Shown in pieces: positions 40,786-48,328 of a DNA stretch of 64,000 nt. The notes beneath the pieces were generated by a model, which was given only the letters and a program-made list of their open reading frames with translations, was not told where the DNA came from and did no database searches. The position numbers and the translations under genes are program-made. The stretch comes from Streptomyces sp. B93 (GTDB taxonomy: Bacteria > Actinomycetota > Actinomycetes > Streptomycetales > Streptomycetaceae). Where the stretch lies: contig NZ_JAGPXL010000030.1 in NCBI RefSeq assembly GCF_018070565.1, forward strand, positions 1 to 64,000, given 5' to 3'. Within the stretch, counting starts at the first letter, position 1; each line of letters starts with the position of its first letter.

Positions 40786-41646
40786 ATGCCCGAGTTGCCG
40801 GAGGTCGAGGTCGTACGTCGCGGCCTGGACCGGTGGGCCGCCCACCGCACCGTCGCCGACGTCGAGGTGCTGCACCCGCGCGCGGTACGCCGCCACGCCG
40901 CCGGGGCAGAGGACTTCGCGCACCGGCTCACGGGCCACCGCATCGGCACCCCGCGCCGCCGCGGCAAGTACCTGTGGCTGCCACTGGAGGACACCGACCA
41001 GTCCGTCCTCGCCCACCTCGGCATGAGCGGCCAGCTCCTGGTGCAGCCGCACTCGGCGCCCGACGAGAAGCACCTGCGCATCCGCATCCGCTTCTCGGAC
41101 GGCCTCGGCACCGAACTCCGCTTCGTCGACCAGCGCACCTTCGGCGGTCTGTCCCTGCACGACAACACCCCCGAGGGCCTGCCCGACGTCATCGCGCACA
41201 TCGCCCGCGACCCCCTCGACCCGCTGTTCGACGAGGAGGTGTTCCACCAGGCTCTGCGCCGCAAGCGCAGCACGATCAAACGCGCCCTGCTCGACCAGTC
41301 GCTGATCAGCGGCGTCGGCAACATCTACGCCGACGAGGCACTGTGGCGCGCCCGCCTCCACTACGACCGGCCGACGTCGACCTTCACCCGCCCCCGCACC
41401 CTCGAACTCCTCGGCCATATCAGGGACGTGATGAACGCGGCCCTCGCGGTCGGCGGCACCAGCTTCGACAGCCTCTACGTCAACGTCAACGGTGAGTCGG
41501 GCTACTTCGACCGCTCCCTGGACGCCTACGGCCGCGAGGGCCTGCCCTGCCGCCGCTGCGGGACGCCGATGCGCCGACGCCCCTGGATGAACCGCTCCAG
41601 CTACTACTGCCCGCGCTGTCAGCGCCCGCCGCGCGTCTCGTCGTAG
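40786..41646 (+). CDS. mutM: formamidopyrimidine-DNA glycosylase
   Basis: This 286-residue Fpg/MutM base-excision glycosylase and AP lyase removes 8-oxoguanine. The catalytic N-terminus PELPEVEVVRRGL (Pro1 after Met removal, Glu2), the RRRGKYLWLPL lysine, the H2TH element LLDQSLISGVGNIYADEALW, and the C-terminal zinc finger CRRCGTPMRRRPWMNRSSYYCPRCQ are all intact. The last 28 bases overlap the end of the convergent HxlR-type gene. Confidence 0.97.
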   Translation: MPELPEVEVVRRGLDRWAAHRTVADVEVLHPRAVRRHAAGAEDFAHRLTGHRIGTPRRRGKYLWLPLEDTDQSVLAHLGMSGQLLVQPHSAPDEKHLRIRIRFSDGLGTELRFVDQRTFGGLSLHDNTPEGLPDVIAHIARDPLDPLFDEEVFHQALRRKRSTIKRALLDQSLISGVGNIYADEALWRARLHYDRPTSTFTRPRTLELLGHIRDVMNAALAVGGTSFDSLYVNVNGESGYFDRSLDAYGREGLPCRRCGTPMRRRPWMNRSSYYCPRCQRPPRVSS

Positions 41647-42020
41647 CGGGCGCGGGCGCCGAGGATGTCGTCCATCCGGCCCTCGACGAACTGGATGAGG
41701 CCGACCAGCCGCTCGGCCACCTCACGGCCCAGCGGCGTGAGTTCGTAGTCGACGCGCGGCGGGTTGGTCGGCTGGGCCTCGCGGTGCACCAGGCCGTCGC
41801 GCTCCAGCGCGTGCAGCGTCTGCGACAGCATCTTCTCGCTCACGCCGTCGACCCGCCGCCGCAGCTCGTTGAAGCGGAACGACCCCTCGAACAGCGCCCC
41901 GAGCGTGAGCGCCCCCCAGCGGCCGGTCACATGCTCCAGCGTCCCCCGGGACGGGCAGGCCCGGGAGAACACGTCATACGGAAGATCCTGCTCCGCAGTG
42001 CGCTCCGGCATGGTCGTCAT
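41619..42020 (-). CDS. HxlR-family transcriptional regulator
   Basis: This 133-residue winged-helix regulator of the HxlR/MarR-like class senses redox or reactive aldehydes in several members. It has the family cysteine at DVFSRACPSRGTLEHVTGRWGALTLGALFEGSFRFNELRRRVDGVSEKMLSQTLHALERDGLVHREAQPTNPPRVDYELTPLGREVAERL. Two ATGs three codons apart are possible starts; neither has a clear ribosome site. It is convergent with mutM and its 3' end runs 28 bases into mutM. There is no obvious divergent target gene, so its regulon is unknown. Confidence 0.9.
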   Translation of the reverse strand: MTTMPERTAEQDLPYDVFSRACPSRGTLEHVTGRWGALTLGALFEGSFRFNELRRRVDGVSEKMLSQTLHALERDGLVHREAQPTNPPRVDYELTPLGREVAERLVGLIQFVEGRMDDILGARARYDETRGGR

Positions 42021-42091
42021 GCCACCAGCGTACGGGAGCACAGCACTGTCCCAGGGAGTGCGCTCACCAGCGGTGAGCGCACCCCGCCGGG

Positions 42092-43222
42092 TCAGTAGCC
42101 GAAGTTCTGCGTCCACCACGGGCCGCCGTCCCCGAACTCGACGCCCACGCCCAGCGTGGTGAAGTCGCAGTTGAGGATGTTGGCGCGGTGGCCGGGGCTG
42201 TTCATCCAGGCGTCCATGACCGCGGCCGCGTCCGCCTGGCCGCGGGCTATGTTCTCGCCGCCGAGGTCGTCTATCCCGGCCTTCTCCGCGCGGTCCCACG
42301 GGGTGAGACCGTCGGGGTCGGTGTGGTCGAAGAAGCCGCGGGCGGCCATGTCCGCGCTGAAGGCCCCGGCGAGCCCGGCCAGGGCGCTGTTGGCGGCAAC
42401 CGGGCTGCACCCGGCCTTGGCCCGCTCGTCGTTGACGAGCCTGAGCACCTCGGCCTCGGTGGCGGCCTCCTTGGAGACCGTCACCGGCGGGTCGGCCGGC
42501 TGCTCCGGCGCCTTCGTCTCGGCGCTGGACGGCGGCGTCACCGGCTTGGGCTTCTTGGTCTTCGACGGGGTCGTCTTCTCCGGCTCCTTCGACGGGGTCT
42601 TCGTCGGCGCGGCGGACGACGTCGAGGGGGACGGCGTGGGGGATGCGGAGGCGGAGCGTTCGGCGTCCCGGCTCGTCGAGGCCGACTCGTCGCGGGCCTC
42701 GGCGCTGCCGGAGGTGCCGCCCTGCTGGGTCTCGGTGTTGCCCGGGGTGTCGGCGGACTGGACCTTGTCGCCGTTGCCGCCGCCGAGCTGGTAGTTCTCG
42801 GTGCCCGGCACCACGCCGGTGGCGACCGCGACCGTGCCGAGGGCCACCGCGGCGGAGACGCCGAGCAGGCCGTTGCGGACCGGGGCCCCGGCCTTCTTCT
42901 TGCGGCGGCGGTGCGCTCCGGCGCGCCGGGCGCCCTCGTCCGGCGTGAAGCCGTCGGAGGGGAAGCCGACGGTCTCGGAGGCGTGCGGGTAGCCGCCGTC
43001 CGTCGTGTACGCCTCCGGGGCGTAGAGATAGGCCTCGCTGCGGGCGCGGACGTCGGCGTACGCCTCGGGCTGGAGGTAGGGGGCGATACCGGTGGTGCCG
43101 TGGTCGCCCGCGTAGGGGGAGTACGGGTCGTACTCCTGGGTGGACGAGCCGTGCGTCGGTGCGGCCCCCGTGGCGCGGCCCGTGGCGGCGCGGCCGGCGG
43201 CGATGCGTCGGTGGCGTCCCAT
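42092..43222 (-). CDS. CAP-domain (SCP/PR-1) secreted or membrane-anchored protein
   Basis: This 376-residue protein has a cytoplasmic basic/disordered N-terminus with Tyr-rich segments, RRRKKKAG, and one TM helix (GLLGVSAAVALGTVAVATGVV). A Ser/Thr/Lys/Pro-rich linker with KTPSKEPEKTTPSKTKKPKP leads to a C-terminal CAP domain of about 125 residues (EVLRLVNDERAKAGCSPVAANSALAGLAGAFSADMAARGFFDHTDPDGLTPWDRAEKAG, GENIARGQ, WMNSPGHRANILNCDFTTLGVGVE). It looks like a type II membrane protein with the CAP domain outside. A perfect 20-bp palindrome 59 bases upstream of the start is a likely operator. Family function in bacteria is mostly unknown. Confidence 0.9.
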   Translation of the reverse strand: MGRHRRIAAGRAATGRATGAAPTHGSSTQEYDPYSPYAGDHGTTGIAPYLQPEAYADVRARSEAYLYAPEAYTTDGGYPHASETVGFPSDGFTPDEGARRAGAHRRRKKKAGAPVRNGLLGVSAAVALGTVAVATGVVPGTENYQLGGGNGDKVQSADTPGNTETQQGGTSGSAEARDESASTSRDAERSASASPTPSPSTSSAAPTKTPSKEPEKTTPSKTKKPKPVTPPSSAETKAPEQPADPPVTVSKEAATEAEVLRLVNDERAKAGCSPVAANSALAGLAGAFSADMAARGFFDHTDPDGLTPWDRAEKAGIDDLGGENIARGQADAAAVMDAWMNSPGHRANILNCDFTTLGVGVEFGDGGPWWTQNFGY

Positions 43223-43280
43223 GTCCTGGCCTTCCTCGTCCTTGCGGCCGACGCGTCCCCCCGCGGCCAGCCAGACTCAC

Positions 43281-43300
43281 ACTCACTCGATCGAGTGAGT
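43281..43300. promoter_or_regulatory. perfect 20-bp palindromic operator
   Basis: ACTCACTCGATCGAGTGAGT is fully self-complementary. It lies 59 bases upstream of the CAP gene and 90 upstream of acylphosphatase, in the only noncoding gap nearby. The size and symmetry fit a TetR-type dimeric repressor site. No TetR gene is in the window. Confidence 0.75.
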
Positions 43301-43377
43301 TTCATATGAGATTCATTGGGTGGGGACGGTACCGCATGGCGCAGGGTGAGGAAGTGCTCCGAGGGACATTGGCCGGT

Positions 43378-43383
43378 TAGGTT
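43378..43383 (+). promoter_or_regulatory. likely -10 box of acylphosphatase gene
   Basis: TAGGTT ends 6 bases before the ATG and there is no ribosome site, so the gene is probably leaderless. The -35 is weak. Confidence 0.45.
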
Positions 43384-43389
43384 GCACCC

Positions 43390-43671
43390 ATGAGCGAGGA
43401 TGTACGGCTGGTGGCCTGGGTACGGGGAAGCGTCCAAGGTGTGGGTTTCCGCTGGTTCACGCGTGCCAAGGCACTGGAGATCGGCGGCCTGAGTGGCTTT
43501 GCTCTCAATTTGGCGGACGGCCGCGTCCAGGTGGTCGCGGAGGGCTCCCGCAAGGCCTGCGACGGGCTCCTCGACTGGCTTCGGACGGGCGACACGCCCG
43601 GGCGCGTGGACGGGGTCACCGAGATCTGGGACACACCCCGCGGCGGCTACGACGGCTTCGCGATCCGGTGA
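43390..43671 (+). CDS. acylphosphatase
   Basis: This 93-residue acylphosphatase hydrolyses carboxyl-phosphate bonds. The signature VRGSVQGVGFRWFTRAKAL holds the phosphate-binding arginine, and GFALNLADGRVQVVAEG holds the catalytic asparagine (GxxxNxxDGxV). Length is typical (90-100 residues). The coding sequence starts immediately after a -10-like hexamer. Confidence 0.95.
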   Translation: MSEDVRLVAWVRGSVQGVGFRWFTRAKALEIGGLSGFALNLADGRVQVVAEGSRKACDGLLDWLRTGDTPGRVDGVTEIWDTPRGGYDGFAIR

Positions 43672-44050
43672 TCCAGGACCGCCCGGCAGGCCCCCGCGCG
43701 GCCACCGGGGCGGGCCCCGGACCCCCGTCCGCGATGAAAACCGCTGGTGGTTGCCGAGAACCGCTTGCGCCGACGGGCCGCGCACGCAAGGATGATCGCC
43801 ACGCCCCAGGGCCCCGCAGGAGTCGCAGCGCCGCCACTCGAAGGCCGCGCGCCCCCGGTTCGCCCGCCAATACGGGGCGTGATCGTGTTGACCGTCAAAC
43901 TTTTTGGTGAGACGCTGAAAGCCCCGCGCACCTTAGCTGTTTGGCATGGATGAACGGCAGCACAACTCCACAGTGCCAAGCACCGCGGGTGCGAATCCCT
44001 CACGACCCACACCGCATCGGTCGGTCACTCAGTGTGGAGGACCATCCATC
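43672..44050. other. intergenic region, acylphosphatase to coiled-coil gene
   Basis: These 379 bases hold no gene I can support. The last part is less G+C-rich and includes a TTGACC hexamer at 43888-43893, possibly a -35 for the downstream gene, without a convincing partner. A short ORF (43747-43953) here lacks Streptomyces codon bias and was not called. Confidence 0.45.
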
Positions 44051-44254
44051 ATGGCAAAGGCGCTTCTCGGTTACGTCGGCGGCTCCGACCCTCGACTCCT
44101 CGCCGAGATGCGACGGCTCCAGCAGCGCGTCCAGGACCTGGAATCCGAGCTCGTACGGATCCAGGCGGAGAACGACGCACTGACGGCTGCCGCTTCTCAC
44201 GACAGGATCATGGAGAGCGTTGACGCACACCAGGCGGAGCCTGCGCTCACCTGA
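44051..44254 (+). CDS. small coiled-coil hypothetical protein
   Basis: This 67-residue protein begins MAKALLGYVGGSDPRLLAEMRRL, followed by a coiled coil with heptads (LQQRVQDLESELVRIQAENDAL) and a short acidic tail. GGAGG lies 10 bases before the ATG. The terminator after it supports a monocistronic unit. I recall similar small proteins near smc in Streptomyces, but no function is known to me. Confidence 0.8.
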   Translation: MAKALLGYVGGSDPRLLAEMRRLQQRVQDLESELVRIQAENDALTAAASHDRIMESVDAHQAEPALT

Positions 44255-44323
44255 TCACTGCATCGCACAACGACAAGCAGTGGTTGGGAAGCCCGTAATC
44301 AACCGCTCAGTGTCAGAAACTGC

Positions 44324-44345
44324 AAGGGACGCCTCGGCGTCCCTT
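44324..44345 (+). terminator. terminator with T-rich tail
   Basis: AAGGGACGCC and GGCGTCCCTT pair with a CTCG loop and are followed by CTTTCTTCC. It closes the small coiled-coil gene unit, 70 bases after its stop. Confidence 0.85.
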
Positions 44346-44389
44346 CTTTCTTCCCCCCGGCTCCCGGTCCTGGAGCCGCTCCGGTCTTC

Positions 44390-44420
44390 TTGACCCGCGC
44401 ATCCTTTCACCTTGTTTAAC
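44390..44420 (+). promoter_or_regulatory. candidate smc promoter
   Basis: TTGACC and TTTAAC are separated by 19 bases (or TTGACC and TGTTTA by 17). This is the best housekeeping-type promoter match before smc, giving a leader of about 75 bases. Confidence 0.45.
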
Positions 44421-44500
44421 TTCTGGTGTGCCCTGCGACTCCGAGGGCGAAACCGCGGGTTCATGGAGTGAGACAACCCCGGAAGGTAAAGTCCAGCGGC

Positions 44501-47500
44501 GTGCACCTCAAGGCCCTGACCCTCCGAGGGTTCAAGTCGTTCGCCTCGGCGACCACACTCCGGTTCGAACCGGGCATCACGTGTGTCGTCGGACCGAACG
44601 GCTCGGGCAAGTCCAACGTCGTGGACGCGCTCAGCTGGGTCATGGGCGAACAGGGCGCCAAGTCACTGCGCGGCGGCAAGATGGAGGACGTCATCTTCGC
44701 CGGCACCACCGGCCGCCCGCCGCTGGGCCGCGCCGAGGTGTCCCTGACCATCGACAACTCCGACGGGGCACTGCCCATCGAGTACGCCGAGGTCACCATC
44801 ACGCGGATCATGTTCCGCAACGGCGGCAGCGAGTACCAGATCAACGGCGACACCTGCCGTCTCCTCGACATCCAGGAACTCCTCTCCGACTCCGGCATCG
44901 GCCGCGAGATGCACGTCATCGTCGGCCAGGGCCAGCTCGACTCCGTCCTGCACGCCGACCCCATGGGCCGCCGCGCCTTCATCGAGGAGGCCGCGGGCGT
45001 CCTCAAGCACCGCAAGCGCAAGGAGAAGGCGCTGCGGAAGCTCGACGCCATGCAGGCCAACCTCGCGCGCGTGCAGGACCTGACCGACGAACTGCGCCGC
45101 CAGCTCAAGCCGCTGGGCCGCCAGGCGGCGGTCGCCCGGCGCGCCGCCGTCATCCAGGCCGACCTCCGCGACGCCCGGCTCCGCCTCCTCGCCGACGACC
45201 TCGTACGGCTGCGGGAGGCGCTGAGGACCGAGATCGCCGACGAGGCCGCGCTGAAGGAACGCAAGGAGGCCGCCGAGCAGGAGCTGCGGAAGGCCCTCCA
45301 GCGCGAGGCCCTGCTGGAGGACGAGGTGCGGCGGCTCAGCCCGCGCCTCCAGCGCGCCCAGCAGACCTGGTACGAGCTGTCCCAGTTGGCCGAGCGGGTG
45401 CGCGGCACGATCTCGCTGGCCGACGCCCGGGTCAAGAGCGCCACGTCCGCCCCGCCCGACGAGCGGCGCGGCCGTGACCCCGAGGACCTGGAGCGCGAGG
45501 CCGCCCGCATCCGTGAGCAGGAGGCCGAACTGGAGGCCGCCCTGGAGGCGGCGCAGCGGGCCCTGGACGACACCGTCGCCCACCGCGCCGAACTGGAGCG
45601 CGAACTGGCCTCCGAGGAGCGGCGCCTGAAGGACGCCGCCCGCGCCATCGCCGACCGCCGCGAAGGGCTGGCCCGGCTGAGCGGCCAGGCCGGCGCCGCC
45701 CGGTCGCGGGCCGCCTCCGCACAGGCCGAGATCGACCGGCTGGCCGCCGCCCGCGACGAGGCGGAGCAGCGCGCGGTCGCCGCGCAGGAGGAGTACGAGA
45801 CGCTCAAGGCCGAGGTCGACGGGCTGGACGCCGACGACGCGGAACTGGCCGAGCGGCACCGCAGCGCGAAGGAAGCGCTCACCGGGGCCGAGGCCGCCCT
45901 GACGGCCGCGCGGGAGGCGGCCACCGCGGCCGAACGCGAACGTGCCGCGACCCGGGCCCGCCACGAGGCCCTGGCCCTGGGGCTGCGCCGCAAGGACGGC
46001 ACCGGCGCCCTGCTCTCCGCGCAGGATCGTCTCTCCGGCCTGCTGGGCCCGGCGGCGGAACTCCTGACGATCACCCCCGGCTACGAGATCCCGCTGGCGG
46101 CGGCCTTCGGCGCGGCGGCGGACGCGTTGGCGGTGACCTCCCCCTCCGCGGCGGCCGACGCGATCCGCCTTCTGCGCAAGCAGGACGGCGGACGGGCATC
46201 TCTCCTGCTGGCGGGCGCCCCCGCCGACCCCAGGGGCGCGGGGAACTGCGCGACCGGCCACGACGAGTCCGCGGACGCCCGACGGCCCGAGGGGGCACTG
46301 CCCGCCGCGGACCTGGTCCGAGGCCCCACCGACCTCATGCCCGCCGTACGGCGACTGCTCCACGGCACGGTCGTCGTCGACACCCTCGAAGACGCCGAGC
46401 ACCTCGTCTACACCCACCCCCACCTCACCGCCGTCACCGCCGAAGGCGACCTGCTGGGCGCCCACTTCGCCCACGGCGGCTCCGCCGGCGCGCCCAGCCT
46501 GCTGGAAGTACAGGCGTCCGTGGACGAGGCCGCCGCCGAGCTGGCGGAGCTGGCCGTGCGGTGCGAGGAACTGGCCGCGGCCCAGCAGGCGGCGCAGGAG
46601 CGTCGTAAGGAGGCCGTCGCGGCCGTCGAGGAGCTGGCCGAGCGCCGCCGCGCCGCCGACCGCGAGAAGTCCTCCGTCGCCCAGCAGCTCGGGCGGCTCG
46701 CCGGGCAGGCGAGGGGCGCGGCGGGGGAGGCCGAGCGCGGTGTCGCCGCCGCTGCCCGGGCCCAGGAGGCGCTGGACCGGGCCCTGGAGGAGGTCGAGGA
46801 ACTCGCCGAACGGCTCGCGGTCGCCGAGGAGATGCCGATCGAGGAGGAGCCGGACACCTCCGTACGGGACCGGCTCGCCGCCGACGGCGCCAACGCCCGG
46901 CAGACCGAGATGGAGGCGCGGCTTCAGGTCCGTACGCACGAGGAGCGGGTGAAGGGGCTCGCGGGGCGGGCCGACTCGCTCGACCGGGCCGCCCGTTCGG
47001 AACGTGAGGCACGCGCGCGTGCCGAGCAGCGGCGGGCCCGGCTGCGGCAGGAGGCGGCCGTCGCGGGCGCCGTCGCCGCGGGCGCCCGGCAGCTGCTCGC
47101 GCACGTCGAGGTCTCCGTCGCGCGGGCCGAGCGGGAGCGTGCCGCGGCCGAGGCGGCGAAGGCGCTGCGGGAGCGGGAGTTGGCGCAGGCCCGCACCGAG
47201 GGGCGCGATCTCAAGGCGGAACTCGACAAGTTGACGGATTCGGTCCACCGCGGGGAGGTACTCGGCGCCGAGAAGAGGCTGCGGATCGAGCAGCTGGAGA
47301 CCAAGGCGCTGGAGGAACTCGGTGTGGAACCGGCGGGGCTCGTTTCCGAGTACGGACCGCACCAGCCGGTGCCACCCTCGCCCCCCGCCGACGGTGAGGA
47401 GCTGCCCGAGGACCCGCAGCACCCGCGCAACCGGCCCCGCCCGTTCGTGCGGGCCGAGCAGGAGAAGCGGCTGAAGGCGGCCGAGCGGGCGTACCAGCAG

Positions 47501-48094
47501 CTGGGCAAGGTCAATCCGCTGGCTCTGGAGGAGTTCGCGGCGCTGGAGGAGCGGCACAAGTTCCTCAGCGAGCAGCTGGAGGACCTGAAGAAGACCCGCG
47601 CGGATCTGCTCCAGGTCGTCAAGGAGGTCGACGAGCGCGTCGAGCAGGTCTTCACGGAGGCCTACCGGGACACCGCGCGGGAGTTCGAGGGCGTCTTCAG
47701 CAGGCTGTTCCCCGGCGGTGAGGGGCGGCTGCTGCTGACCGACCCCGACAACATGCTCACCACCGGTGTCGACGTCGAGGCCAGGCCGCCGGGCAAGAAG
47801 GTCAAGCGGCTGTCGCTGCTCTCGGGCGGGGAGCGGTCGCTGACCGCGGTGGCGCTGCTGGTGTCGATCTTCAAGGCGCGGCCCAGCCCGTTCTACGTCA
47901 TGGACGAGGTCGAGGCGGCGCTCGACGACACCAACCTCCAGCGGCTGATCCGCATCATGCAGGAGCTCCAGGAGGCCTCGCAGCTCATCGTCATCACGCA
48001 CCAGAAGCGGACGATGGAGGTCGCCGACGCCCTCTACGGCGTCTCGATGCAGGGCGACGGTGTGTCGAAGGTCATCAGCCAGCGGCTGCGCTAG
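44501..48094 (+). CDS. smc: chromosome segregation ATPase SMC, hinge carries a repeat-derived insert
   Basis: This 1197-residue structural maintenance of chromosomes protein organises and segregates DNA with ScpA/ScpB. The N-terminal ATPase is HLKALTLRGFKSFASATTLRFEPGITCVVGPNGSGKSNVVDALSWVMGEQ; long coiled coils flank a hinge at about residues 500-690, and the C-terminal lobe has LSGGERSLTAVALLVSIFKARPSPFYVMDEVEAALDD. A GTG start is used (family start M/V-HLKALTLRG); GGAAGG lies 14 bases upstream, a long spacing. In the hinge, after LLLAGAPAD, lies a short stretch (RGAGNCATGHDE and following) encoded by an interspersed repeat also found at 584-616. The frame is open throughout. Confidence 0.96.
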   Translation: MHLKALTLRGFKSFASATTLRFEPGITCVVGPNGSGKSNVVDALSWVMGEQGAKSLRGGKMEDVIFAGTTGRPPLGRAEVSLTIDNSDGALPIEYAEVTITRIMFRNGGSEYQINGDTCRLLDIQELLSDSGIGREMHVIVGQGQLDSVLHADPMGRRAFIEEAAGVLKHRKRKEKALRKLDAMQANLARVQDLTDELRRQLKPLGRQAAVARRAAVIQADLRDARLRLLADDLVRLREALRTEIADEAALKERKEAAEQELRKALQREALLEDEVRRLSPRLQRAQQTWYELSQLAERVRGTISLADARVKSATSAPPDERRGRDPEDLEREAARIREQEAELEAALEAAQRALDDTVAHRAELERELASEERRLKDAARAIADRREGLARLSGQAGAARSRAASAQAEIDRLAAARDEAEQRAVAAQEEYETLKAEVDGLDADDAELAERHRSAKEALTGAEAALTAAREAATAAERERAATRARHEALALGLRRKDGTGALLSAQDRLSGLLGPAAELLTITPGYEIPLAAAFGAAADALAVTSPSAAADAIRLLRKQDGGRASLLLAGAPADPRGAGNCATGHDESADARRPEGALPAADLVRGPTDLMPAVRRLLHGTVVVDTLEDAEHLVYTHPHLTAVTAEGDLLGAHFAHGGSAGAPSLLEVQASVDEAAAELAELAVRCEELAAAQQAAQERRKEAVAAVEELAERRRAADREKSSVAQQLGRLAGQARGAAGEAERGVAAAARAQEALDRALEEVEELAERLAVAEEMPIEEEPDTSVRDRLAADGANARQTEMEARLQVRTHEERVKGLAGRADSLDRAARSEREARARAEQRRARLRQEAAVAGAVAAGARQLLAHVEVSVARAERERAAAEAAKALRERELAQARTEGRDLKAELDKLTDSVHRGEVLGAEKRLRIEQLETKALEELGVEPAGLVSEYGPHQPVPPSPPADGEELPEDPQHPRNRPRPFVRAEQEKRLKAAERAYQQLGKVNPLALEEFAALEERHKFLSEQLEDLKKTRADLLQVVKEVDERVEQVFTEAYRDTAREFEGVFSRLFPGGEGRLLLTDPDNMLTTGVDVEARPPGKKVKRLSLLSGGERSLTAVALLVSIFKARPSPFYVMDEVEAALDDTNLQRLIRIMQELQEASQLIVITHQKRTMEVADALYGVSMQGDGVSKVISQRLR
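46231..46263 (+). repeat. interspersed short repeat, copy 2 (inside smc)
   Basis: The first 24 bases are identical to the intergenic copy at 584, with 3 mismatches in the next 9. It is read in frame as PRGAGNCATGHD within the Smc hinge at about residues 577-588. Confidence 0.85.
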
Positions 48095-48328
48095 ATCCCG
48101 TGCGCCCTACATCTAATCCGACCTGGTCTTTTGTCTGACCATACGGGCAGATACTTCAAGCCTTGAACTCAAACATCCTTCCGGCTGCCTCAAACTCACA
48201 GCTGTCGATGTATTGACTTCGAAACTTGAACACATAGTCTCTGCAACGTTGCTTTTACCTTCAGGCCTCAGCGCCCCGAAGGGCTGACCCCCACGCCGGC
48301 AGCGACGCCGGCGGCCCGAGGAGTACAC
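48095..48328. promoter_or_regulatory. glcP upstream regulatory region
   Basis: This A+T-rich leader is unusual for this chromosome. It contains TTGACT (48213) with CATAGT/ATAGTC 14-15 bases on (short spacing), a perfect TTCAAG-C-CTTGAA dyad (48155-48167), a second CTTGAA (48225-48230), and two CAAAC(T) motifs. The repeated CTTGAA half-sites suggest a regulator of sugar-inducible glcP. Confidence 0.5.

Noticed and set aside
43747..43953. 68-codon ORF between acylphosphatase and the coiled-coil gene
   Set aside because: Codon usage and composition are not like real genes here, there is no ribosome site, and the product has no plausible domain.
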